Shown piece by piece: positions 8,423-16,464 of a DNA stretch of 64,000 bases. Numbering within the stretch: the stretch's first letter is position 1; every line of letters starts with the position of its first letter. The stretch comes from Nonomuraea antri (lineage in GTDB: Bacteria; Actinomycetota; Actinomycetes; Streptosporangiales; Streptosporangiaceae), in assembly GCF_013283785.1 (NCBI RefSeq), contig NZ_JABCPZ010000001.1:62001-126000 (forward strand), read 5' to 3'. The notes under the pieces were generated by a model, which was given only the letters and a program-made list of their open reading frames with translations, made no database searches and was not told where the DNA came from. The position numbers were made by a program, and so were the translations under genes.

Positions 8423-9427
8423 TCAGGAGCAGGTGCTCTCGCGGGGCGTCAGGTGATGCGGCACGCGGACCTCGCACGGCTTGACGTCCGCGCCGTCGAG
8501 CCGAGCGGCGAGCAGGTCGACCGCGGACTCGGCGATGAGCGCCTTGTCCGGCGCGACCGTGGACAGCGTCGGGGTGACGAACCGCCCGTCCTCTATGTCG
8601 TCGAAGCCCATCAGCATGACGTCGTCGGGCACCCGGAAGCCGCGTGACAGCAGCGTGCGCAGCGCGCCGAGGGCGAGCGCGTCGTTGAAGCAGAAGACGG
8701 CGTCGGGCCGGGACTCCAGCAGTTCCGCCATGGCCGCCGCGCCCCCGGACCGGTGCCAGACCGGCACGTACGAGATCAGCGACGGGTCCTCCCGCAGCCC
8801 GCACTGGGCCAGCGCCTGCTTGTAGCCCTTCAGCCGGAGCCTGGCGGTGGCGCCGGACAGCGCGCGCTGGGCGCCGAGCGCGGCGATGCGCGTGCGGCCG
8901 AGCCCGGCCAGGTGGAGCGTGGCCGCGCGGGCGGCCGCCACGTTGTCGATGCCGACGTGGTCGTACGGCGAACGCCCGGTCCCGATCCGCTCGCCGAGCA
9001 GCACCATCGGCGTGCGGTCGGCCCGGTCGGCCAGGTCGCGGCTGGTCAGCGCGAGCGGGCTGAACAGCAACCCGTCGATCAGATGGGCCCTGATGCCGGC
9101 CACCACCAGCCGCTCCTTGTCGCGGTCGCCCCTGGTCTGGTCGATGAGCACGGTCCAGCCCCGCTGGTCGGCGGCCGAGATCACGTGGGTGGCCAGCTCG
9201 GCGAAGTACGGGTTGTCCAGATGCGGCACGGCCAGCGCGACCACGCCGGACCGGCCGGCCCGCAGGCTGCGCGCGGACAGGTTGGGCCGGTAGGACAGCT
9301 CGGAGATCGCCGCCTCGACGCGCGCCCGGGTCTCCGGGCTCACGTGGGGATAGTCGTTGACCACGTTGGACACGGTCTTGATCGACACCCCGGCCCGCTC
9401 AGCGACGTCCTTCAGCCTCGGCCGCAC
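8423..9427 (-). CDS. LacI-family repressor of the arabinan cluster
   Basis: Helix-turn-helix RLKDVAERAGVSIKTVSNVVN at the N-terminus, then the hinge (LRAGRSGVVALAVP) and an effector-binding domain ending in MGFDDIEDGRFVTPTLSTV. GTG at 9427 is chosen because AAGGAGG sits six bases upstream; the longer TTG start at 9475 would add 16 residues with no homology and run into an operator half-site. The protein is 334 residues. It is divergent from the importer/GH43/GH51 operon starting at 9566. A perfect inverted repeat and an extra half-site lie between them, so it is very likely the local repressor and autoregulated. Confidence 0.92.
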   Translation of the reverse strand: MRPRLKDVAERAGVSIKTVSNVVNDYPHVSPETRARVEAAISELSYRPNLSARSLRAGRSGVVALAVPHLDNPYFAELATHVISAADQRGWTVLIDQTRGDRDKERLVVAGIRAHLIDGLLFSPLALTSRDLADRADRTPMVLLGERIGTGRSPYDHVGIDNVAAARAATLHLAGLGRTRIAALGAQRALSGATARLRLKGYKQALAQCGLREDPSLISYVPVWHRSGGAAAMAELLESRPDAVFCFNDALALGALRTLLSRGFRVPDDVMLMGFDDIEDGRFVTPTLSTVAPDKALIAESAVDLLAARLDGADVKPCEVRVPHHLTPRESTCS

Positions 9428-9471
9428 TCCAGGCCCTCCTTCTGCCACGCAAACCCTACCGGGTCTGGTTT

Positions 9472-9483
9472 CCAACGCTGTAA
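9472..9483. promoter_or_regulatory. Operator half-site for the arabinan-cluster LacI
   Basis: CCAACGCTGTAA differs by one base from the right arm CCAACGATGTAA of the large palindrome at 9502-9529. It lies between that palindrome and the divergent repressor gene. Confidence 0.5.
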
Positions 9484-9501
9484 CGAACTTGCGCGTACCT
9501 G

Positions 9502-9529
9502 TTTACATCGTTGATTCCAACGATGTAAA
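9502..9529. promoter_or_regulatory. Perfect inverted-repeat operator before the arabinan operon
   Basis: Left arm TTTACATCGTTG (9502-9513), spacer ATTC, right arm CAACGATGTAAA (9518-9529). All 12 arm positions pair. The right edge is 36 bases before the ATG of the binding-protein gene and about 75 bases before the divergent lacI start, so binding could control both directions. Confidence 0.8.
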
Positions 9530-9565
9530 AACCAACACAACCCCACATGGACAGGAGTGAATCTG

Positions 9566-10903
9566 ATGTCCAAGAACACCCCTTCTCTCAGCCGCCGAGA
9601 TATCCTCGGGCTCGGCCTCGGCACCCTCGTCCTGGCCGGCTGCGGAGGTGGCGGCGGCCCCCGGCAGAGCGCGGCCCCGACCGGCGCGCAGGCCACCGCG
9701 GCGCCCACGTCCTACACCGGCCCCGCGGTCTCGCTGGCCTTCTGGAACGGCTTCACCGGCGGCGACGGCCCGTTCATGAAGAAGCTCGTCGAGCAGTTCA
9801 ACGGCGAGCACCCGAACATCAAGATCACCATGAACGTCTACCAGTGGACGGACTACTACGCCAAGGTCCCCGCCGCCGTCTCCGCAGGTCAAGGCCCCGA
9901 CCTCGGCATGATGCACGTCGACAGCGTGGCGACCAACGCCGCGCGCAACGTCGTGCTCCCCCTGGACGACGTGGCCAAGGCGCTCAACCTGACCGAGGCC
10001 GACTTCTCCCCGCCCGTCTGGCAGGCCGGGGTGTACAAGGGCACCCGCTACGCGATCCCGCTGGACGTGCACCCGCTGGGCATGTTCTACAACAAGAGCG
10101 TCCTGTCCAAGGCCGGGCTCGACCCGGACAACCCGCCCAAGACCGGCGAGGAGTACCTGGCCGCGCTGGAGACGCTGAAGAAGGGCGGCGTCCAGGGGCA
10201 CTGGGCCACGCCGTTCCCGTTCACCGGCAGCCTGCAGTTCGGCAGCCTGCTGCACCAGCACGGCGGCCAGCTGTTCGCCGACGACGCCAGCGTGTCGCGC
10301 TTCCACGAGGAGCCCGGCGTGGCCGCGCTGACCTGGCTGGTCGAGCTGATCGAAAAGGGTTACAGCCCGAAGAACGTGGGCCAGGACGCCGACCTCATCG
10401 CGCTGCAGAACGGCAAGAACGCCTTCAACTGGAACGGCATCTGGTGCATCAACACCCTCAACGGCATCGACGGCCTGGAGTGGGGCGTGGCGCCGCTCCC
10501 TCAGATCGGCTCGAAGCCGGCCGCCTGGGCAGGTTCGCACCAGTTCGTGGTGTTCAAGCAGCGCGCGGCCGACCAGAACAAGCTGACCGCGGCCAAGGTG
10601 TTCATCAACTGGATCAGCAACCACTCGCTCGAATGGGCCAAGGCGGGCCAGGTGCCGGCCCGCAAGTCGATCCGTGACGGCGCGGAGTTCCAGGCGCTGA
10701 AGGAGCAGGCGGCCATCGGCGCCCAGATCGACGACCTGTACTTCCCGCCGTCCGTGGCCGGGATCGGCGACGCCACGGCCGCGATCGACCAGGCGATCAA
10801 CGCGGCGATCCTGCTCAAGAAGAGCCCGAAGGACGCGCTCACCGAGGCCGCGGCCAAGGCGGACAAGATTCTTGAGCAGAACCGGAAGAAGTACGGCGCC
10901 TGA
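9566..10903 (+). CDS. Extracellular sugar-binding lipoprotein of the arabinan importer
   Basis: A twin-arginine signal (SLSRRDILGLGLGTLVLAG) runs into a lipobox LAGC, giving a Tat lipoprotein of 445 residues. The mature part shows family-1 binding-protein features (VSLAFWNGFTGGDGPFMKKL, GQGPDLGMMHVDS, GVAPLPQIGSKPAAWAGSH). ATG 9566 is preferred over the in-frame GTG at 9557 because AGGAG (9553-9557) is eight bases upstream of the ATG. First gene of a five-gene operon. It probably captures arabino-oligosaccharides released by the GH43 enzyme; this is inferred from context. Confidence 0.93.
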   Translation: MSKNTPSLSRRDILGLGLGTLVLAGCGGGGGPRQSAAPTGAQATAAPTSYTGPAVSLAFWNGFTGGDGPFMKKLVEQFNGEHPNIKITMNVYQWTDYYAKVPAAVSAGQGPDLGMMHVDSVATNAARNVVLPLDDVAKALNLTEADFSPPVWQAGVYKGTRYAIPLDVHPLGMFYNKSVLSKAGLDPDNPPKTGEEYLAALETLKKGGVQGHWATPFPFTGSLQFGSLLHQHGGQLFADDASVSRFHEEPGVAALTWLVELIEKGYSPKNVGQDADLIALQNGKNAFNWNGIWCINTLNGIDGLEWGVAPLPQIGSKPAAWAGSHQFVVFKQRAADQNKLTAAKVFINWISNHSLEWAKAGQVPARKSIRDGAEFQALKEQAAIGAQIDDLYFPPSVAGIGDATAAIDQAINAAILLKKSPKDALTEAAAKADKILEQNRKKYGA

Positions 10904-11820
10904 TGGTCACGGTCACCGCCAAGGCCGCCGCGCCCGCGACCGCCGCGCGGACCGTGCCGCGTTCAGGACGGCTCACGCCGTATCTCTTCCTGGCTCCCTA
11001 CCTGGTGCTGTTCTGCGTGTTCGTGCTGGCCCCGGCCCTGTTCGGCCTCTACGTGAGCCTGCACGACTGGGACTTCCTGCTCGACGGCAAGCCGTTCGTG
11101 GGCCTGGACAACTACACCGCGCTGTTCGACGGGAACTCGGCGGTGTACGCGGACTTCTGGATGTCGATGCGGGCGACCGGCATCTTCACCCTGTTCAGCG
11201 TGCCGTTCCTGGTGGTGCTGCCGCTCGGCGTGGCGCTGCTGCTCAACCGGCGCTTCCGGGGCAGGACGTTCTTCCGCGGGCTGTTCTTCGCGCCGTACGT
11301 GCTGGGCGTGGCCGTGGTCTGCCTGATGTGGCGGCTGCTGCTCGACCCGCACCTGGGCCTGATCGACTGGCTGCTCGGCAAGCCCATCGCGTGGACCACC
11401 TCGGTGCCGGCCGGCTGGGTCGCCCTGGTCGGCGTCACCGTCTGGTGGACGCTCGGCTTCAACGGCGTGATCTACCTGGCCGGGCTGCAGGACATCCCGC
11501 GCGAACTGTACGACGCCGCCAAGGTGGACGGCGCCGGCAGGTGGGCCGAGTTCAGGCACGTCACGCTGCCCGGGCTGCGGCCGGTGGCCCTGTTCGTGGT
11601 GACGACCACGATCCTGGCCTCGGCCAACATGTTCGGGCAGTCGTACCTGCTGACCAAGGGCGCGCCTGGCGGCGAGACCAGGACGGCGATCATGTACATC
11701 CTCGACCAGGGCCTGGCCCAGTACAAGATGGGCAGCGCCTCGGCCATGAGCTACGTGCTCACGCTCGTCCTGATCCTGGTCAGCGTGGCCAACTTCCGGC
11801 TGTTCAGGGGGCGCTCATGA
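10903..11820 (+). CDS. Carbohydrate ABC transporter permease (MalF-like, CUT1)
   Basis: 305 residues with an N-terminal cytosolic tail, six membrane segments, and the EAA loop ELYDAAKVDGAGRWAEFRHVTLP. The block SYLLTKGAPGGETRTAIMYI is typical of MalF-type subunits. The ATG overlaps the preceding stop by one base (TGATG). It forms the channel with the next gene; no ATPase is encoded here. Confidence 0.94.
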   Translation: MVTVTAKAAAPATAARTVPRSGRLTPYLFLAPYLVLFCVFVLAPALFGLYVSLHDWDFLLDGKPFVGLDNYTALFDGNSAVYADFWMSMRATGIFTLFSVPFLVVLPLGVALLLNRRFRGRTFFRGLFFAPYVLGVAVVCLMWRLLLDPHLGLIDWLLGKPIAWTTSVPAGWVALVGVTVWWTLGFNGVIYLAGLQDIPRELYDAAKVDGAGRWAEFRHVTLPGLRPVALFVVTTTILASANMFGQSYLLTKGAPGGETRTAIMYILDQGLAQYKMGSASAMSYVLTLVLILVSVANFRLFRGRS

Positions 11821-12626
11821 AGCGCTACACGGCGCTGGCCGCGCTCGCGGTGATCTTCATCGGGCCGCTGCTGTGGGCGCTCGGCACGTCGTTCAAGAGC
11901 CGGACCGAGGCCACCAGGGTGCCGCCCACGCTGCTGCCCGCCCGGCCGACCACCGACGCCTACGCCACCGTCTTCGAGGGGACCACCGAGACGCCGGTGC
12001 TGCGCTGGTTCGTCAACAGCCTGGTCGCGGCCACCGCGCACATGGTGCTGGTGCTGGTGGTGTCGTCGCTGGCGGCGTACGCGCTGGCCAGGCTGGAGTT
12101 CCGGGGCAAGCGGCTGCTGTTCGCGCTCATCGTGGGCACGCTGCTGGTGCCGGGATTCGTCTTCCTCATCCCGCAGTTCCTGATCATCGATCAGCTCGGC
12201 TGGCTGGACAGCCTGACCGCGCTCATCGTGCCCGGCGCGGCAGGCGCGTTCGGGGTGTTCTTCCTGCGGCAGTTCTTCCTCGGCCTGCCGTCGGAACTGG
12301 ACGAGGCGGCGCTGCTCGAAGGGGCCAACCACTGGCACATCTTCTGGCGCATCACGCTGCCGCTGTCGAAGCCGGCTCTCGCCACGCTGGCCGTGCTGAG
12401 CTTCCTGGCCAACTGGAACGACTTCATCTGGCCCATTTTCGTGATCTTCAGCCCCGACTACTTCACGCTCCCGCCAGGACTGTCGGTGCTCCAGGGCGCC
12501 TACACCATCGACTACCCGGTGATCATGGCGGGCGCGGTGCTGGCCAGTGTGCCGGTGCTGATCCTGTTCGGGCTGACCCAGCGCTACGTCATCGAAGGCA
12601 TCTCACGCAGCGGACTGAAAGGCTGA
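11817..12626 (+). CDS. Carbohydrate ABC transporter permease (MalG-like, CUT1)
   Basis: The true start is ATG 11817, inside an ATGA overlap with the stop of the previous gene. The 269-residue product starts MKRYTALAALAVIF. The EAA loop is ELDEAALLEGANHWHIFWRITLP and the tail is YVIEGISRSGLKG. An open frame continues upstream over the preceding gene, but that is not a real extension. Partner of the permease at 10903-11820. Confidence 0.94.
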   Translation: MKRYTALAALAVIFIGPLLWALGTSFKSRTEATRVPPTLLPARPTTDAYATVFEGTTETPVLRWFVNSLVAATAHMVLVLVVSSLAAYALARLEFRGKRLLFALIVGTLLVPGFVFLIPQFLIIDQLGWLDSLTALIVPGAAGAFGVFFLRQFFLGLPSELDEAALLEGANHWHIFWRITLPLSKPALATLAVLSFLANWNDFIWPIFVIFSPDYFTLPPGLSVLQGAYTIDYPVIMAGAVLASVPVLILFGLTQRYVIEGISRSGLKG

Positions 12627-12629
12627 CCC

Positions 12630-14828
12630 ATGCGCATCGCAGTGGTCGCGTCACTGCTCCTGTCCCTGACGGCGATCCCCGGCGCCGCCGCGGTCGCGGG
12701 CGCGTCGCCGCCGGTGACCAACCCGGTGTCGGCGGACTTCGCCGACACCTTCGCCGACCCGGCCGTGATCCGCGGACACGACGGCTACTGGTACTCCTAC
12801 GGCACCTCCGACCCGCTGCGCGAGGGCGAGGGACGGCATCATCGGCTGCCCGTCGCGCGCTCGTCCGACCTGGTCGAGTGGACCTACGTCGGCGACGCGT
12901 TCGGCGAGGACAACCTGCCGCCGTACGCGGCGCCGGGCGCGCTGCTGTGGGCGCCGGACATCCGGTACCTGGACGGCAGGTACGTCATGTACTTCACCGT
13001 CTCCAACACCGCGAGCACCCCCCACCAGTGGGACTTCTCGATCGGGGTCGCCACGGCTCCCACGCCGACCGGGCCGTGGACGCACCAGGCCGAGCCGGTG
13101 GTCGCGCCGCGGCCGTCGGGTGACTCGTACTGGAACACGATCGACCCGTCGCAGTTCACCGACGTGGACGGCCGCAAATACCTCTACTTCGGCGGATTTT
13201 TCGGTGGATTGTGGGTCAGTGAGCTGACCGCGGACGGGCTCCGCACGGTCGGGCAGCCCCAGCAGGTGGCCATCGACAACAAGTTCGAGGGCTCCTACGT
13301 GGTGCGCAAGGACGGCTACTACTACCTGCTGGCCTCCTCCGCGAACTGCTGCGCCGGCCCGACCACCGGCTACTCCGTGCTGGCCGGCCGCGCCACCGGC
13401 CCGCGCGGCCCGTTCGTGGACCGCGAGGGGCAGCCGCTGCTCGCCTCCCGCGCCGGCGGTACCCCGGTCGTCGCGCAGAACGGCAACCGCTGGATCGGTG
13501 TCGGGCACCACGCCCAGCTCACCGACCTGTCCGGCCAGGACTGGATGCTCTACCACGGGATCGACAGGAACGACCCGTTCCTGGACGAGCCGTACGGGAT
13601 CAACGAGCGGCCGATGCTGCTCGACCGGCTGGACTGGATCGACGGCTGGCCGGTGGTGCGGGCCGGGGCCGGGCCTTCCGAGCAGTCGTCTGCGCGGCCG
13701 GTCACGCGCGGGCGGCTCGACGAGCGTTTCTCCGGCGACCTGTCGGGCTGGCGCGACACCGCCGGGTGGGAGGTGCGTGACGGCGTCGTCCGGCACGCGG
13801 GCGCGTCGAGCGCGGCACTGACCGCCAGGCGGGGCGTCGGCGGCGACCTCCGCGTCGAGACCGACCTGCGCCTGCCCGAGCCCGGCCAGGCGAGCGCCGG
13901 CGTCAGGATCGGACGGGCGAGCGTGCTCGTCGGCACGACCGGCGTGACGATCAGCGCCGGCGACGCGACCCGCACCGCGGCACTCCCCGGCGGCGCGGCG
14001 ACCTGGCGCAACCTCGCCGTCACCGTCAAGGGCCGGACGATCACCGCCGAGCTCACCTCGGCCCGCCTCGGCGACCCGCAGGCCATCGTCACGCTCGACT
14101 CCCCAGCGCCCGTGTCGGGCCCGCTCGCCCTGGTCGCCACCGGCACGGCCGAGTTCGACAACGTCAGCGCGGCCAGGCTGCACCGCCCCGTCACCCGTCC
14201 CGCGCCTGAGCCCCGCCCGGGACGGCTGATCGCCGCCGACGAGTTCGACACCCTGGACGACCCCGCCTGGCAGTGGGTGCGCCAGGACCAGAACGCCAAG
14301 GCCGTCGACGGCGTGCTGCGCTGGCCGGTGCAGAACGCCGACCTGGTCGGCACCGGCAACCAGGCGAGCGTGCTGCTGCGCGACGCGCCGCGCGGCGACT
14401 ACGTCGTCGAGACCAAGGTCACGCTCGACCTGGGCGAGGACGCCATCCGCAACTACCAGCAGGCCGGGCTCATCGCCTACGCCTCCGACGACGACTTCGC
14501 CCGGCTCTGCCAGGTCGCCATCTGGAACACCCGCCAGGTGGAGTACGGCAGGGAACTGCGTTTCGCCGACCGGCTGTCGTTCGGCGGCAACATCGTCGGC
14601 CCGCCGGCCAGGACCACCTGGCTGCGTCTCGCCCACCGGGTGGACCCGGTCGACGGGGAACACGAGTTCCGCGCCGGATCGAGCCGCGACGGCAAGACGT
14701 GGACCTGGGGCGGCGTCTGGACCTTCCCCGCCGGCAGCGACCCGCGCATCGGCCTGGTCGCGCACGGCGGCGCGCAGCCGCAGGTCAACGCCGATTTCGA
14801 CTACGTACGCATCTACCGAGGAGCCTAG
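12630..14828 (+). CDS. Secreted GH43-family arabinanase/arabinofuranosidase with two beta-sandwich domains
   Basis: 732 residues with a Sec signal peptide (MRIAVVASLLLSLTAIPGAAAVAGA). Residues about 30-350 form a GH43 five-blade propeller, with candidate general base D43 (FADPAV), pKa-tuning D172 (NTIDPSQF) and general acid E220 (NKFEGSYVV). Residues about 360-530 and 535-732 look like two concanavalin-type jelly-roll modules. The last (EFDTLDDPAWQWVRQ, QQAGLIAYASDDDFARL) resembles the C-terminal domain of GH43 xylosidases/arabinofuranosidases. It starts four bases after the permease stop. It probably cleaves arabinan outside the cell to feed the importer. Xylan side-chain activity is an alternative. 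Confidence 0.88.
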   Translation: MRIAVVASLLLSLTAIPGAAAVAGASPPVTNPVSADFADTFADPAVIRGHDGYWYSYGTSDPLREGEGRHHRLPVARSSDLVEWTYVGDAFGEDNLPPYAAPGALLWAPDIRYLDGRYVMYFTVSNTASTPHQWDFSIGVATAPTPTGPWTHQAEPVVAPRPSGDSYWNTIDPSQFTDVDGRKYLYFGGFFGGLWVSELTADGLRTVGQPQQVAIDNKFEGSYVVRKDGYYYLLASSANCCAGPTTGYSVLAGRATGPRGPFVDREGQPLLASRAGGTPVVAQNGNRWIGVGHHAQLTDLSGQDWMLYHGIDRNDPFLDEPYGINERPMLLDRLDWIDGWPVVRAGAGPSEQSSARPVTRGRLDERFSGDLSGWRDTAGWEVRDGVVRHAGASSAALTARRGVGGDLRVETDLRLPEPGQASAGVRIGRASVLVGTTGVTISAGDATRTAALPGGAATWRNLAVTVKGRTITAELTSARLGDPQAIVTLDSPAPVSGPLALVATGTAEFDNVSAARLHRPVTRPAPEPRPGRLIAADEFDTLDDPAWQWVRQDQNAKAVDGVLRWPVQNADLVGTGNQASVLLRDAPRGDYVVETKVTLDLGEDAIRNYQQAGLIAYASDDDFARLCQVAIWNTRQVEYGRELRFADRLSFGGNIVGPPARTTWLRLAHRVDPVDGEHEFRAGSSRDGKTWTWGGVWTFPAGSDPRIGLVAHGGAQPQVNADFDYVRIYRGA

Positions 14829-14831
14829 AAC

Positions 14832-16289
14832 GTGCCGCAAGCACACCTGACCCTGGATCCCGCCTTCTCGATCGCCCCGGTGAACCGCAGGCTGTTCGGC
14901 TCGTTCGTCGAGCACATGGGCCGCTGCGTGTACACCGGCATCTACGAGCCCGGGCACCCGGCCACGGACGCCGACGGCTTCCGCACCGACGTGCTGGAGC
15001 TGGCCCGCGAGATGGGCGTGACCACCGTCCGCTACCCCGGTGGCAACTTCGTCTCCGGCTACCGCTGGGAGGACGGCGTCGGCCCCGACCGGCCCACCAG
15101 GCTCGACCTGGCCTGGCGACAGATCGAGACGAACGCGTTCGGCCTGAACGAGTTCATGGCCTGGACCAAGGCCGCCGGAGTCGAGCCGATGATGGCCGTC
15201 AACCTGGGCACCCGCGGCCTCCAGGAGGCCTGTGACCTGCTCGAATACGCCAACCACCCGGGCGGCACCCACTGGTCGGACCTGCGGGTCAAGCACGGTG
15301 TGGCCGAGCCGCACGACATCAGGCTGTGGTGCCTGGGCAACGAGATGGACGGCCCCTGGCAGATCGGCCACAAGACCGCGGCCGAGTACGGACGGCTGGC
15401 CAACGAGACCGCCAAGGCCATGCGCCTGGTGGACCCGCGGATCGAGCTGGTGCTGTGCGGCAGCTCCAACAGCGGGATGCCGACGTTCGGCGCCTGGGAG
15501 GCGACCGTACTGGAACACGCCTACGACGCGGTGGACTACCTGTCGCTGCACGCGTACTACGAGGAGAACGGCGACCTGCCCGGATTCCTGTGCAGCGCGG
15601 TGGACATGGACCGGTTCATCTCCGACGTGGTCTCCACGGCCGACCACGTGGCCGCCAAGCTCAGGAAACGCAAGAAGATCAACCTGTCCTTCGACGAGTG
15701 GAACGTCTGGAACTTCTCCCGCTTCCAGGGCATCGAGCACGAGCCGTTCAGGCACGCGCCCGAGCTGATCGAGGACACGTTCACGGCGGCGGACGCGGTC
15801 GTGGTAGGCGACTTCCTGATCACCCTGCTCCGGCACGCGGACCGGGTCAGCATCGCCTGCCAGGCGCAGCTCGCCAACATCATCGCGCCCATCCGCACCG
15901 AGCCGGGCGGCCGGGCGTGGCGCCAGACGATCTTCCACCCGTTCGCGCTGACCGCCAGGCACGCGCGTGGCACCGTCCTGCGCGTCGAGCCCACCGGCCC
16001 GATGCTGGAGACGTCCAGGTACGGCGAGGCGCCCGCGCTGTCGGCGGTCGCCACGACGGACGGCGACTCGCTCACCCTGCTGGCCGTGAACCGCTCACCT
16101 GACCAGGCACTCGACCTCACCGCCAGAATCCCGGGCACCGGCGGGCCGCTGACCGGCCAGGTCATCGCGGCCGGCGACGACCCGCACCGCACGGAGGCGG
16201 CACCGCGCCCGCTGGCGGTCGAACTGCACGGCGACACGCTCCACACCCGCCTGCCCGCCGCCTCCTGGGCCATCATCACCCGCTCCTGA
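14832..16289 (+). CDS. abfA: GH51 alpha-L-arabinofuranosidase
   Basis: 485 residues with no signal peptide, so intracellular. N-terminal IAPVNRRLFGSFVEHMGRCVYTGIY and RYPGGNFVSGYRWEDGVGP are diagnostic for GH51. The acid/base Glu is E171 (CLGNEMDGPWQ) and the nucleophile is E289 (SFDEWNVWN). A beta-sandwich C-terminal domain follows. The GTG start at 14832 has GAGGAG nine bases upstream and is four bases after the GH43 stop. As last gene of the operon it would release L-arabinose from imported oligosaccharides. The full-length family size and both catalytic glutamates are present. Confidence 0.96.
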   Translation: MPQAHLTLDPAFSIAPVNRRLFGSFVEHMGRCVYTGIYEPGHPATDADGFRTDVLELAREMGVTTVRYPGGNFVSGYRWEDGVGPDRPTRLDLAWRQIETNAFGLNEFMAWTKAAGVEPMMAVNLGTRGLQEACDLLEYANHPGGTHWSDLRVKHGVAEPHDIRLWCLGNEMDGPWQIGHKTAAEYGRLANETAKAMRLVDPRIELVLCGSSNSGMPTFGAWEATVLEHAYDAVDYLSLHAYYEENGDLPGFLCSAVDMDRFISDVVSTADHVAAKLRKRKKINLSFDEWNVWNFSRFQGIEHEPFRHAPELIEDTFTAADAVVVGDFLITLLRHADRVSIACQAQLANIIAPIRTEPGGRAWRQTIFHPFALTARHARGTVLRVEPTGPMLETSRYGEAPALSAVATTDGDSLTLLAVNRSPDQALDLTARIPGTGGPLTGQVIAAGDDPHRTEAAPRPLAVELHGDTLHTRLPAASWAIITRS

Positions 16290-16307
16290 TCCCCGGACCC
16301 CCTCACC

Positions 16308-16344
16308 GGCCCTGGCCGCCACCCCCGGCGACCAGGGCCTTTTT
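16308..16344 (+). terminator. Rho-independent terminator after abfA
   Basis: GGCCCTGG (16308-16315) pairs perfectly with CCAGGGCC (16332-16339) and is followed directly by five T residues. It lies 19 bases after the abfA stop. Confidence 0.9.
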
Positions 16345-16387
16345 CATGCACACGATCCCCCGCTCATCTTGTCCAAACAAGTGTCAC

Positions 16388-16399
16388 AAACATTTGTTT
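16388..16399. promoter_or_regulatory. TetR-type operator candidate upstream of the MFS pump
   Basis: AAACATTTGTTT is a near-palindrome in a promoter region unusually AT-rich for this genome. A related AAACAATCGTTT lies upstream of the TetR gene at 18548-18559. A second small dyad, CTTGTCCAAACAAG, is at 16368-16381. Confidence 0.5.
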
Positions 16400-16464
16400 T
16401 GAACAGTCGTCCCAAACATGTGTATGGTCGGCGTCATGGCACAAGCGAATGAGAGAGGTCGCGC

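Noticed and set aside
10872-11816. Upstream extension of the MalG-like permease
   Set aside because: The frame is open through the preceding permease but encodes no recognisable protein. The ATGA overlap at 11817 supplies a clear start.
12651-15962. 1103-residue frame antisense to GH43 and GH51
   Set aside because: Val/Gly/Ala/Arg-rich composition with no domain. The plus-strand genes have catalytic motifs and tight operon spacing.
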